A DNA stretch of 64,000 nucleotides from Fretibacterium fastidiosum (GTDB lineage Bacteria; Synergistota; Synergistia; Synergistales; Aminobacteriaceae). The stretch is from assembly GCF_964642095.1 (NCBI RefSeq), contig NZ_OZ209244.1, positions 2,728,001 to 2,792,000 of the forward strand, given 5' to 3'. Of the stretch, positions 41,931-48,916 are shown piece after piece. A program made the translations under genes and the position numbers. The notes under the pieces are model-generated. The model saw only the letters and a program-made list of their open reading frames with translations, was not told the DNA's origin and did no database searches. Positions within the stretch are counted from its first letter, which is position 1. Each line of letters opens with the position of its first letter.

Positions 41931-42911
41931 TCATGCCGTGGCCCCGCCGCAGCTGGACCCGCTCCCCGCCGTGCAGGCGTAGCAGTGGTTGCCCAGGCGG
42001 ATATTCCGCCTGGAGGGGCGGTCCCCCCTCAGGTCGCCGATGCGGTCCGTCCCCTCTACGGTCCAGTCCAGGGCCTGATTGAAGTCGCAGTCGTAAAGGC
42101 GTCCGTCCCAGCCCACGGAGAGCTGGCTGCGGCACATCATCCCCTCCGCCGCAACGGGGTTGAAGCTGTCGTGGAGGCGGCGCATGTAGCCCGCCATGTT
42201 GCCGCTGCGCACCAGGAAGGCGCCGAACCGCCCCACGGGATTGTTCGTGATCGTGAACAGCCGGTTGAACACGATCCCGTACTCCGCGCCGAGCTTGAGC
42301 TTGTACTCCTGTTCCATGCTAGCCTGCGGCGGAGGGAGGAACGCCCCGCCGGGGTTGTAGACCATGTTCAAGGCCAGCCGGTCGTCCTTCCCGTACCCCA
42401 GCTCGTTCAGCCTGCGGAGCATGGAGATGGCGCTCCGAAAGGTCCCTGCGCCCCTCTGCCGGTCGCAGTCCCGCTCCGAGTAGTAGGGCAGCGAGCAGAC
42501 GATCTCGACGCCGCGTTCGGCCATAAACTCCGGCAGATCGTCGTATCCGCTCTCGTGCAGGATCACCAGGTTCGTCCGCACGATCACGTGGACGCCAGCC
42601 GCCGTACCCCGGTCCACCAGGAAGCGGAAATCGGGGTTCATCTCAGGGGCGCCGCCCGTGATGTCCAGCGTGCGAAAGCCCCAGGCGGCAAGGACCCTCA
42701 GGCAATGTTCCATCGTGCTGCGGGACATGACCTCCGTCCGGTTCGGCCCGGCCTCGACGTGACAGTGCCTGCAGGCCAGGTTGCAGAGCCGACCGACGTT
42801 GACTTGAAGGACATCGAGTCGTTCGAGGGTCTGCCCGACCCGCGGATCGGGCAGTTTGCCGCGGAAGGGGGGGACGCAGGCCAGAGGATCGTCCCGTCCC
42901 GCGAAGGTCAT
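41931..42911 (-). CDS. arsS: Arsenosugar biosynthesis radical SAM protein ArsS-like
   Basis: ArsS transfers the 5'-deoxyadenosyl group to dimethylarsinous acid in arsenosugar synthesis. The 326-residue product has the radical SAM CxxxCxxC motif at C43, C47 and C50 (GRLCNLACRHCHVEAGP), TLDITGGAPEMNPDF, and the DUF3641-type C-terminus with CDFNQAL and the terminal HCYACTAGSGSSCGG. It starts at the ATG 42911, overlapping the CMD gene by 4 bp. No arsM methyltransferase gene is in the window, so the true substrate (arsenic or another element) is open. Confidence 0.9.
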   Translation of the reverse strand: MTFAGRDDPLACVPPFRGKLPDPRVGQTLERLDVLQVNVGRLCNLACRHCHVEAGPNRTEVMSRSTMEHCLRVLAAWGFRTLDITGGAPEMNPDFRFLVDRGTAAGVHVIVRTNLVILHESGYDDLPEFMAERGVEIVCSLPYYSERDCDRQRGAGTFRSAISMLRRLNELGYGKDDRLALNMVYNPGGAFLPPPQASMEQEYKLKLGAEYGIVFNRLFTITNNPVGRFGAFLVRSGNMAGYMRRLHDSFNPVAAEGMMCRSQLSVGWDGRLYDCDFNQALDWTVEGTDRIGDLRGDRPSRRNIRLGNHCYACTAGSGSSCGGATA

Positions 42912-43255
42912 AGTTCGAGCCTCCCGACGATGTTCTTCATCTGAAGCCCATGCACCAGGCTGGCGCCGCCCCGGATGGCGCAGGCCACATGGACGGCCTC
43001 CGTCATCTGCGCCTCGTTGACGCCGTTCTCCAGGCAGCTCTTCGTGTAGGCATCGATGCAGTAGGGACACTGCACGGTATGGGCTACGGCCAGGGCGATC
43101 AGCGCCTTTTCGCGCTTCGTCAACTCGCCCTCCTCGAACACGGCGCCGTAGTACGCCGAAAACTTCTCCCAGAGCGGGGACGCGCACTGCCCCATCTCCG
43201 CGAAGCGGTTCAGGTCGTCGGCGTCGTAGTAGGCGTTCGTCTTTTCCGTCGTCAT
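42908..43255 (-). CDS. Carboxymuconolactone decarboxylase family protein (arsenosugar-associated)
   Basis: The 115-residue product is an AhpD/CMD-type protein with the redox motif CPYC in AVAHTVQCPYCIDAYTKSCLENGV and a downstream AIRGGASLVHGL helix. It matches the peroxidase-like CMD proteins encoded with arsS. The ATG at 43255 has GAGGAGG about 10 bp upstream. MITE C separates that ribosome-binding region from the upstream half of leader block L. It is the first gene of the CMD-arsS-GT-GT operon. Confidence 0.9.
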   Translation of the reverse strand: MTTEKTNAYYDADDLNRFAEMGQCASPLWEKFSAYYGAVFEEGELTKREKALIALAVAHTVQCPYCIDAYTKSCLENGVNEAQMTEAVHVACAIRGGASLVHGLQMKNIVGRLEL

Positions 43256-43267
43256 CTTTTTGAAACC

Positions 43268-43515
43268 TCCTCGTAGAATTAAGTAATACCAATTCGCGTT
43301 TAATATGGATTGCCTCCCCTGAAAGGAGAGGTGGTTCGCGTCAGCGAACCGGAGGGGTTGTTTCTCAGGCTCAACACCCCCCAGCCCCTTCGGGGCAGCC
43401 CCCCTTGCAAGGGGGCCTTTCTTTCCCTTTAGACGCAAATTGGTATAATGTGGAAGTGCTACCAGGGATGGTAAACTACTTCCAGTTTTGTCGGGAAAGT
43501 TCATCACCTCCTCGT
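43268..43515 (-). repeat. Leader block L, copy 2, split by MITE C
   Basis: The segments 43268-43286 and 43449-43515 together match 37698-37780, including the nested hairpin with TACCA/TGGTA and GGAAGT/ACTTCC stems. The 37.7-kb copy is the uninterrupted (empty) form: AAGTAATGTGG there reads AAGTAA-[MITE C]-TAATGTGG here. The rest of the 312-bp gap (43516-43567) holds nothing recognisable. Confidence 0.75.
43287..43445. mobile_element. MITE copy C, 159 bp, flanked by TAA target duplication
   Basis: Same element as copies A and B. It begins TACCAATTCGCG and ends CGCAAATTGGTA, with TAA on both sides (43284-43286 and 43446-43448). It is inserted in the 5' leader of the CMD-arsS operon, between the conserved hairpin of leader block L and the ribosome-binding site. 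Its strong internal hairpins would be transcribed as part of that leader and could alter expression of the operon. Confidence 0.9.
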
Positions 43516-43567
43516 GTCGTGATCGTGCGATAAAAATCCAGTTACGAAATCAAGTCGGGAAGCGGGC

Positions 43568-44461
43568 TCACCGGCAGACGAGTTTTCCTAGACGCTGCCT
43601 CGTCCTCCAGCGGTTGAGCCAGCTCCGAAGCGATCGGTCCGGCGGGGGCGTGGAGCGGTCCGTCCAGCCTCCGCCGAAGATCAAATCCAGGAGGTGCAGG
43701 CTCTCCCGTCCACCCGTCCGCATGGCCGAGCGGCACGAGGCGCAGTAGGAGACGATCGTCCCGCACGGCGACTCCTCCGCACGTTTCTTCATGGCCTCGT
43801 AGCCCAGCCTGACGTCGCCCACCGCGATCATCGGGGCGCAGCCGCAGCAGCGCGCCCGATCCCGCGCACAGTCCATCTCGCGGACCGTGGCTCCCAGCTC
43901 CCCGAGGACGGTGCGCACACCGTCGTAGATCTCCGGGACACCTCGGGTGACGCAGGAATCCTGGATCGAGACCTCGAGGCCGCGCGCGCTGCCACGGCTT
44001 CCCTCCGGGAGCCCCATCTCCGCCAGGATCGTCCAGAACGAGCGCACCCGGCGGTCCTCGTCGAAGTGTCGGAAGATGGTGTAACAGTTCTGGCAGGCCA
44101 CGATCACCTCCTCCGCCCCCATGAGGTCGAGGTCGCGCCGCACCGCGTCGAATCGCCTCCGGAACTCCCCGGTCATGGCCATGAGCTTCAGCGGCTTCCC
44201 GCAACACTTGAGGAGCGCGCCGACGCCCTCCATGCGTTCGCACAGGTACTGCCATGCCGCCAGGACGTGTTCCGGGGCGTAGGCCGCAAGGCTGCACCCA
44301 GGGAAGAAGACGCGCCGGGCCCGCCCCTTTTTCGTGCCGACGGTACCGTCCGCCCCGACGGCGCGGCAGAAGAGGGGCGAGAAGGCCAGGCACTGGTGAA
44401 AGCGCATGGTCCGATGGAAGGAGCCCCTCGCCGGGGGCGTCGCGTTCGAGTGGATTCCCAT
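43568..44461 (-). CDS. CCG-domain (HdrB-like) iron-sulfur protein
   Basis: The 297-residue product has two cysteine-rich CCG modules of the heterodisulfide-reductase B type: VFFPGCSLAAYAPEHVL with LLKCCGKPLKL and VACQNCYTIFRHF, then SIQDSCVTRGVPEIY with RCCGCAPMI and VSYCASCRSAM. Such domains bind non-cubane [4Fe-4S] clusters or zinc and handle thiol/disulfide or electron transfer. Genes of this kind lie beside arsS in other arsenosugar-type clusters. The ATG at 44461 is the open start but has no good ribosome-binding site, so the N-terminal 40-50 residues are uncertain. Confidence 0.82.
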   Translation of the reverse strand: MGIHSNATPPARGSFHRTMRFHQCLAFSPLFCRAVGADGTVGTKKGRARRVFFPGCSLAAYAPEHVLAAWQYLCERMEGVGALLKCCGKPLKLMAMTGEFRRRFDAVRRDLDLMGAEEVIVACQNCYTIFRHFDEDRRVRSFWTILAEMGLPEGSRGSARGLEVSIQDSCVTRGVPEIYDGVRTVLGELGATVREMDCARDRARCCGCAPMIAVGDVRLGYEAMKKRAEESPCGTIVSYCASCRSAMRTGGRESLHLLDLIFGGGWTDRSTPPPDRSLRSWLNRWRTRQRLGKLVCR

Positions 44462-44465
44462 GGCG

Positions 44466-45143
44466 TCAGGCGCCGGATTTCTCGACGTAGCGCCGGCGCA
44501 GATAGAGCCCCGCCGCCGTGACGAGGACGGCCAGCGCCCCGGCCAGGATCAGGTAGAAGCGCCGGTTCTCCGCGTCCCCCAGCCCCGCGGCCCCAAGGGT
44601 GAAGAAGGTCACGCCAGGCGCCAGAAAGAGCGCCGTGTAAAGGGTGTAGGGCCAGAAGCCGATGCCCGTGATCCCGTAGGCGAAGTTCTGGAGGTTGTAG
44701 GGGAACAGAGGCACCAGCCGGGTGATCATCAGGAGCACGACGCCGCTGCGACCGACGTCCTCGAACAGGACGCGCTTCAGGTACCGGTTGCGTTCCACCC
44801 AGGGGGCGACGGCGTCCCTGAGGAAATAGCGGCCGGCCAGAAAGGCCAGAACCGCCCCGATCGTCGCCGCAGCCAGGCAGAGGGCGGTGCCCAGAAGGGG
44901 GCCAAAGAGGAGCCCGGCGACGATCGCGAAGGTCACCCCCGGAAGGGCCAAAAGGACACAGCCCACCGTCGTCGCCGCGACGTAGATCAGCGATGCCGTC
45001 AGGACGTTCCCGCGCACCGCTTCCCTCATGGCCTCCAGGCCACCCGGCCCCGACAGAAAATCCGACCAGCCGTAGTGCCGATTCAGGATGAAGGCGACGA
45101 TCGCAATCCCCAGGAAGACGAGCGGCTTTCCACAGCGCCCCAT
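44466..45143 (-). CDS. TVP38/TMEM64 (DedA-like) membrane protein
   Basis: The 225-residue product is a polytopic membrane protein with the SNARE-associated/VTT domain: LLALPGVTFAIVAGLLFGPLLGTALCLAAATIGAVLAFLAGRYFLRD, then LLMITRLVPLFPYNLQNFAYGITGIGFWPY. Family members resemble DedA lipid scramblases or transporters. Start ATG 45143 shares one base with the stop of the upstream paralogue. Two tandem TVP38 genes with arsS point to a membrane step or export for the cluster's product (inference). Confidence 0.88.
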   Translation of the reverse strand: MGRCGKPLVFLGIAIVAFILNRHYGWSDFLSGPGGLEAMREAVRGNVLTASLIYVAATTVGCVLLALPGVTFAIVAGLLFGPLLGTALCLAAATIGAVLAFLAGRYFLRDAVAPWVERNRYLKRVLFEDVGRSGVVLLMITRLVPLFPYNLQNFAYGITGIGFWPYTLYTALFLAPGVTFFTLGAAGLGDAENRRFYLILAGALAVLVTAAGLYLRRRYVEKSGA

Positions 45144-45901
45144 CAGGCGCTCCGGTCGGAACGTTTCTTTCGCTCCGTGTAGACCTGCTTCAGCAGCACG
45201 ATCAGGATCGAGAGCGCGAAGAGGATCAGGAGCCCCGTGACGAAGAGCTTCGCCCCGCCCGTCAGCATCCCTCCGACGTAGGAGTAGACGATCGTCGCGG
45301 GAAGCTGTCCCACGCCCGTGGCGATGAAGAAGGGCCAGAAGCCCATAGAGGTCAGGCCCGCCGCGTAGCTGACGATGTCGAACGAGATGAACGGCAGGAG
45401 ACGGGCGATGAGGATGCTCTGGGCCCCGTGCCGCTCGAAGAAGGCGTCGATGGAGCGCAGGCCGGTCTTGCTGGAGAGCTTTTCCACGACGTCGCGGCCG
45501 AGGATGCGGGCGATGTAGAAGCAGGCCGCGGCGCCGGCCATGGCGCTCGCCCAGGACAGGATGGCGCCGCGCCACCAGCCGAAGAGGTTGGCGTTGGCGA
45601 AGGTGATCAGGAAGGCCGGGAGCGGCGCCACGATGGACTGGAAGACCATCAGGAGGAAGGAAACCGCGGCGGCCATGGTCCCGTAACGCTCGACGAAGCG
45701 GCGCACCGCGGCGAAGTCGCCGGTTGCGAAGGCCGAAAAGATGGAGTCGATGACGCCTCTGTACGGCGGCCAGACGAAATAGGCCCCGATCGCCGCGGCG
45801 AGCAGGATCAGAAGGACAGCCTTTCCGGCGTATCGCCTGCCTGCCCCTCCCAACTGTCCGGGCTTACAGGCGGCGTCTTGTACGTTTTTCGTTTCACTCA
45901 T
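45143..45901 (-). CDS. TVP38/TMEM64 (DedA-like) membrane protein
   Basis: The 252-residue paralogue of the next gene has an N-terminal membrane segment (AVLLILLAAAIGAYFVW) and the VTT domain: VFQSIVAPLPAFLITFANANLFGWWRGAILSWASAMAGAAACFYIARILGRD, and LIARLLPFISFDIVSYAAGLTSMGFWPFF. Its C-terminus has a further hydrophobic segment and a basic tail (TERKKRSDR). The ATG at 45901 has GGAGG 8 bp upstream; an upstream in-frame extension is not supported. It is preceded by a long structured leader. Confidence 0.88.
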   Translation of the reverse strand: MSETKNVQDAACKPGQLGGAGRRYAGKAVLLILLAAAIGAYFVWPPYRGVIDSIFSAFATGDFAAVRRFVERYGTMAAAVSFLLMVFQSIVAPLPAFLITFANANLFGWWRGAILSWASAMAGAAACFYIARILGRDVVEKLSSKTGLRSIDAFFERHGAQSILIARLLPFISFDIVSYAAGLTSMGFWPFFIATGVGQLPATIVYSYVGGMLTGGAKLFVTGLLILFALSILIVLLKQVYTERKKRSDRSA

Positions 45902-46240
45902 GCGGGATACCTCCAAACGGAACCGCCCGTCCCGAAAGCGGGACAGATCAGGGTATGGATGGGCCACGGCCGCAGCCTCCGGGGAACGAAGGCTGCGCAC
46001 AGGGCGGCGTCGGTGGGGTTTTGTCCTTTCAGACAAAACGTCCCGCGCAAAGAACCGGTTGCCGGGCTACAGGGAAGAGAGGCCGTGCCCAAGGAAGAGC
46101 CGAGGACGAGAACCCGGACTCGCCGTGCCCGCCGTGGCGCACACGTGCACACCGTGCAGCGAATGCGAAGCGCGTCATGTGAATACGGGCACGACTCTTC
46201 CTCCTTCCGTTTGGGGCTTATAGCTATTGTACACCAGGAC
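45902..46240 (-). promoter_or_regulatory. Long 5' leader with several stable stem-loops
   Basis: This 414-bp gene-free stretch (to 46315) contains three perfect stems that would lie in the RNA upstream of the TVP38 genes: GTTTTGTC/GACAAAAC (46018-46039), GCAGCCT/AGGCTGC (45972-45996) and GTCCCG/CGGGAC with a 4-base loop (45929-45944). A minus-strand TATAAG or TACAAT box near 46215-46228 could be the -10. Near the presumed RNA start a GGAGG-led GTG begins a five-codon ORF. No known riboswitch was recognised. Confidence 0.4.
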
Positions 46241-46315
46241 CGGAGAAAACGGCGGACGCCCAGGGTCGCTGGACGGGATGGGGGCCATATGCCGCGAGGC
46301 TCCGCCCGGTCCGAC

Positions 46316-46840
46316 CTACTTCGCAGCCTCTCTGGGATAGACGACCAACTCGTTGTAAGTGGAGATCGGGCACTTCTCGCGCTTGTAGACGACGTCGGTG
46401 AGTTCCATGACGACGATCTCCATCGTGGTCCGCGTGATGCTCCCCTCCTTCATCATGTGGCCGCCCCACATCCTCCCGTCCTCGTCGGCGATAGAGAGGT
46501 GCAGGTGGTGCTTTTCGGCGTCGAGCGTTCCGCCGAAGTAGATCACCTCGTACTTCCCCTTCATCAGCGTTCCCTCGCTGCGATCGGCAAAACGGATGTT
46601 GGCCTCGGAAAGGCTCCCCACCGCCGACACGATAGCGGCGGCCTGGATGCCCTTCTTATCGACGAAGGCGCGCAGCTCCTTGACGACGTCGGTGCCCGGA
46701 ACCAGGCGGATCGTGTAGAAGCGGGCGTTCGAGGGAACGGCATCCGAAATATCGGCCTTCACCGCATCACCGGAATCGACCGCAAAACACGTCCCCGCCA
46801 TCATCAGGCACAGCACGAAACCGAACAGAAATTTTTTCAT
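46316..46840 (-). CDS. Secreted PPC-domain (DUF296) protein
   Basis: The 174-residue product has a signal peptide (MKKFLFGFVLCLMMAGTCFA) and a PPC/DUF296 domain: FYTIRLVPGTDVVKELRAFVDKKGIQAAAIVSAVGSLSEANIRFAD, YEVIYFGGTLDAEKHHLHLSIADEDGRMWGGHMM. Cytoplasmic PPC proteins are often called DNA-binding; this one is exported, so a metal- or small-molecule-binding role is more likely (the HHLHL motif is the family's metal-ligand-like site). It is followed after 75 bp by the 5' leader of the TVP38 genes and preceded by the membrane protein gene. Confidence 0.85.
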   Translation of the reverse strand: MKKFLFGFVLCLMMAGTCFAVDSGDAVKADISDAVPSNARFYTIRLVPGTDVVKELRAFVDKKGIQAAAIVSAVGSLSEANIRFADRSEGTLMKGKYEVIYFGGTLDAEKHHLHLSIADEDGRMWGGHMMKEGSITRTTMEIVVMELTDVVYKREKCPISTYNELVVYPREAAK

Positions 46841-46890
46841 CTCAGGTACCTCCCTATTTTTTATCCATTCTCCAGAGTGAGTCGAATCCC

Positions 46891-47337
46891 TTATTTTAGC
46901 CGCTCAATTCTTGCCTTGAGAAGCGTTTTGACAACCTGCAGGACAAAGGCCAGCGCCGTTACCCCCAGGAGGACGGGCCAGGCCGGAAGCGCTTTCAGAG
47001 AGGGGAGCCAAAGCTCCACGACAAAGGCCAGGGCAAGCACAGCGCCCACAGCAGGGGTTGCCATGACCCTCCAGCCTCTTTCTCCAATCGCCCGCCTCGC
47101 GAAGCAGAACAAGAAAAATGCTACCCCCAGGGCAACCACCGTCAGGGCCGTCGTGACGGCGTCCGTCAGGTACAGTTTCTCGACCGTCCGCTTCATGAAA
47201 CTGAGGTGGTGATTGACCCCGGCCCTTCTGAAGGACAGGCGGTGCAGCCAGAGCCCACCGGCAAACAAGGCGAGCTGGGCCAGGGTCAACAGGTGCGTCA
47301 AGAGCCTCAGCCCCCTGGGGAGAAGGTCCTGCCTCAT
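46891..47337 (-). CDS. Small integral membrane protein, function unknown
   Basis: The 148-residue product has four hydrophobic helices (THLLTLAQLALFAGGLWL, VTTALTVVALGVAFFLFCF, MATPAVGAVLALAFVVELWL, PVLLGVTALAFVLQVV), the first two separated by a segment rich in His and Arg (RLSFRRAGVNHHLSFMKR). No family was recognised with confidence; the pattern recalls CopD/DUF2269-like small membrane proteins. Its start overlaps the stop of the triple rhodanese gene by 4 bp (ATGA), so it belongs to that operon and may serve sulfur or redox transport. Confidence 0.7.
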   Translation of the reverse strand: MRQDLLPRGLRLLTHLLTLAQLALFAGGLWLHRLSFRRAGVNHHLSFMKRTVEKLYLTDAVTTALTVVALGVAFFLFCFARRAIGERGWRVMATPAVGAVLALAFVVELWLPSLKALPAWPVLLGVTALAFVLQVVKTLLKARIERLK

Positions 47338-48746
47338 TTCGCGGCCGGCTCCCCCGTGACGAAGGGCCTACCCTCGTCGCTCCAGCCGATCCAGCCGTCG
47401 CTGTAGATGGACGTGTCGTTCAGCCCCATCACTCGTGCGTACCAGAGGATCTCCGACACGCGCCAGCCGCTGCCGCACATGAAGGAGAGGTGATTTCCGG
47501 TATCGATCCCAAGCTCCTTCCAAAGGGCAAGGATCTCATCCCCGTTGCGCATGGACTTGTCGATGTTTCTGTAATAGTACATCGAGCTGGAGCTGAGCTC
47601 TCCGGCGCAGCCGTACACGGCGCCCTCGATACGGCCGGCGATGTTGTGGTAACTGTAGCCGGAGGTCTTGCCGAGGAACTCCTCGCGCGTCCGGTTGTCC
47701 ACGAGGGTGAATCCCTCAGTCCCCAGCTTCTTCGCCACCTCGTCGATGGACTCGATCCACGCTTTGCTCTCAGGGGCGCGCTCTCCAAAATCGGAAACGG
47801 GCACGGGCTTCACGCTGTCCGTTGCAAGGGCGTAGCCGGCCAGCCTCCACCCCTCGAGTCCCATGTTCATCAGGCGCACGTCCTTCACGCCCATGTAGCG
47901 ACAGACGACGGCAAAGCGGGCGGCGGCCATGGGTTCCGACCCGGTACAGATCACGCAGGTGTCCGCGGTGATCCCGTTGTCGAGCAGCAGCTTCAGAAGG
48001 GTCGCGTCGTCGGGAAGTTTCCAGAGCTTCTTGACGCTGTCGGACTCCTCCTCGGAGACCCAGCGGCGCTGTTTCTCGTCAAAGACCTGCGGAGGCTCGA
48101 TGGAATCGGTGTTGATGTGAACCGCGGTGGGAACGTGCCCCTTCAGGTAGCCGGAGCCCTCCTCGTCGCCCCAGTTGACGTCGAAAATTTTGATCTCGCG
48201 CGCCGGGGTGAAGCCCGCGGGAACGTTCCCCGCCGCTATTTTCTCGACGATCTCCGCGGGGACCAGCAGCTCGTAGGCGGGCCAGGAGACCAGCTCTCGG
48301 CTCTCGTCGTCGATCCAGGGCTTCGCGTCGTAGAGGGAGACGTCCTCGAAACCCCTGGACCGCAGATAGTCAGCCACAAGCGGCGCGTCCTTCCCGTCCG
48401 TGTCGTAGACGATGACCCTCTTCCCAGGGGTAAGTCCCTTCCTGGCCAGGGTGTCGCTCAACACCTCATCTCGAGTTTTCTTTTCAAGGTTGCCCTTTTC
48501 GTCATAACCGCAGGTCAGGAACGTGTAAGCGAAGTCCGTCGCCCCCTCGATGTGCCCTCCCCTGGGAAGGCCGTCCAACGCCCACCCGTTGAAGATATCG
48601 GGGTGACGGGCGTCCAGCAGAACGCCGCCCCCCTTCCCGACGAGCGCGACGACGTCCTCCGTGGAGGCCTTCGGGAAGTCCGCACCCCAGCAGGCGGCAG
48701 GCAGCATCAAGGACGCAAGGCACGCAAAGCAAAGAAATTTTCTCAT
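47334..48746 (-). CDS. Secreted triple-rhodanese protein
   Basis: The 470-residue product has a signal peptide (MRKFLCFACLASLMLPAACWGA) and three rhodanese-like domains. Domain 1 (VLLDARHPDIFNGWALDG) has Asp rather than Cys at the expected active site (VIVYDTDGKDAPLVADYL) and is probably inactive. Domain 2 (GYLKGHVPTAVHINTD) has a Cys loop CTGSEPMAAARF. Domain 3 (LVDNRTREEFLGK) has CGSGWRVSEI. It would act in the cell envelope on sulfane sulfur. It is encoded next to a membrane protein and near the arsenosugar-type genes, where rhodaneses are often found. Confidence 0.87.
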   Translation of the reverse strand: MRKFLCFACLASLMLPAACWGADFPKASTEDVVALVGKGGGVLLDARHPDIFNGWALDGLPRGGHIEGATDFAYTFLTCGYDEKGNLEKKTRDEVLSDTLARKGLTPGKRVIVYDTDGKDAPLVADYLRSRGFEDVSLYDAKPWIDDESRELVSWPAYELLVPAEIVEKIAAGNVPAGFTPAREIKIFDVNWGDEEGSGYLKGHVPTAVHINTDSIEPPQVFDEKQRRWVSEEESDSVKKLWKLPDDATLLKLLLDNGITADTCVICTGSEPMAAARFAVVCRYMGVKDVRLMNMGLEGWRLAGYALATDSVKPVPVSDFGERAPESKAWIESIDEVAKKLGTEGFTLVDNRTREEFLGKTSGYSYHNIAGRIEGAVYGCAGELSSSSMYYYRNIDKSMRNGDEILALWKELGIDTGNHLSFMCGSGWRVSEILWYARVMGLNDTSIYSDGWIGWSDEGRPFVTGEPAAK

Positions 48747-48916
48747 GGCTCTCCCTCATCTTTCTGACGACGACCGAAGTCGCCCTCTGTTCAATCCTGC
48801 TGCAAGGCCGGGCGCAGCGCGGCCCCGGGCCGGTCGTTCAGGCGCAAGCCGATCGCCCGCGAGGCAAAGCGCCCGGCGGACCGACCCCGGGGCAAGCCAA
48901 ATGGAACGAACCGCGC

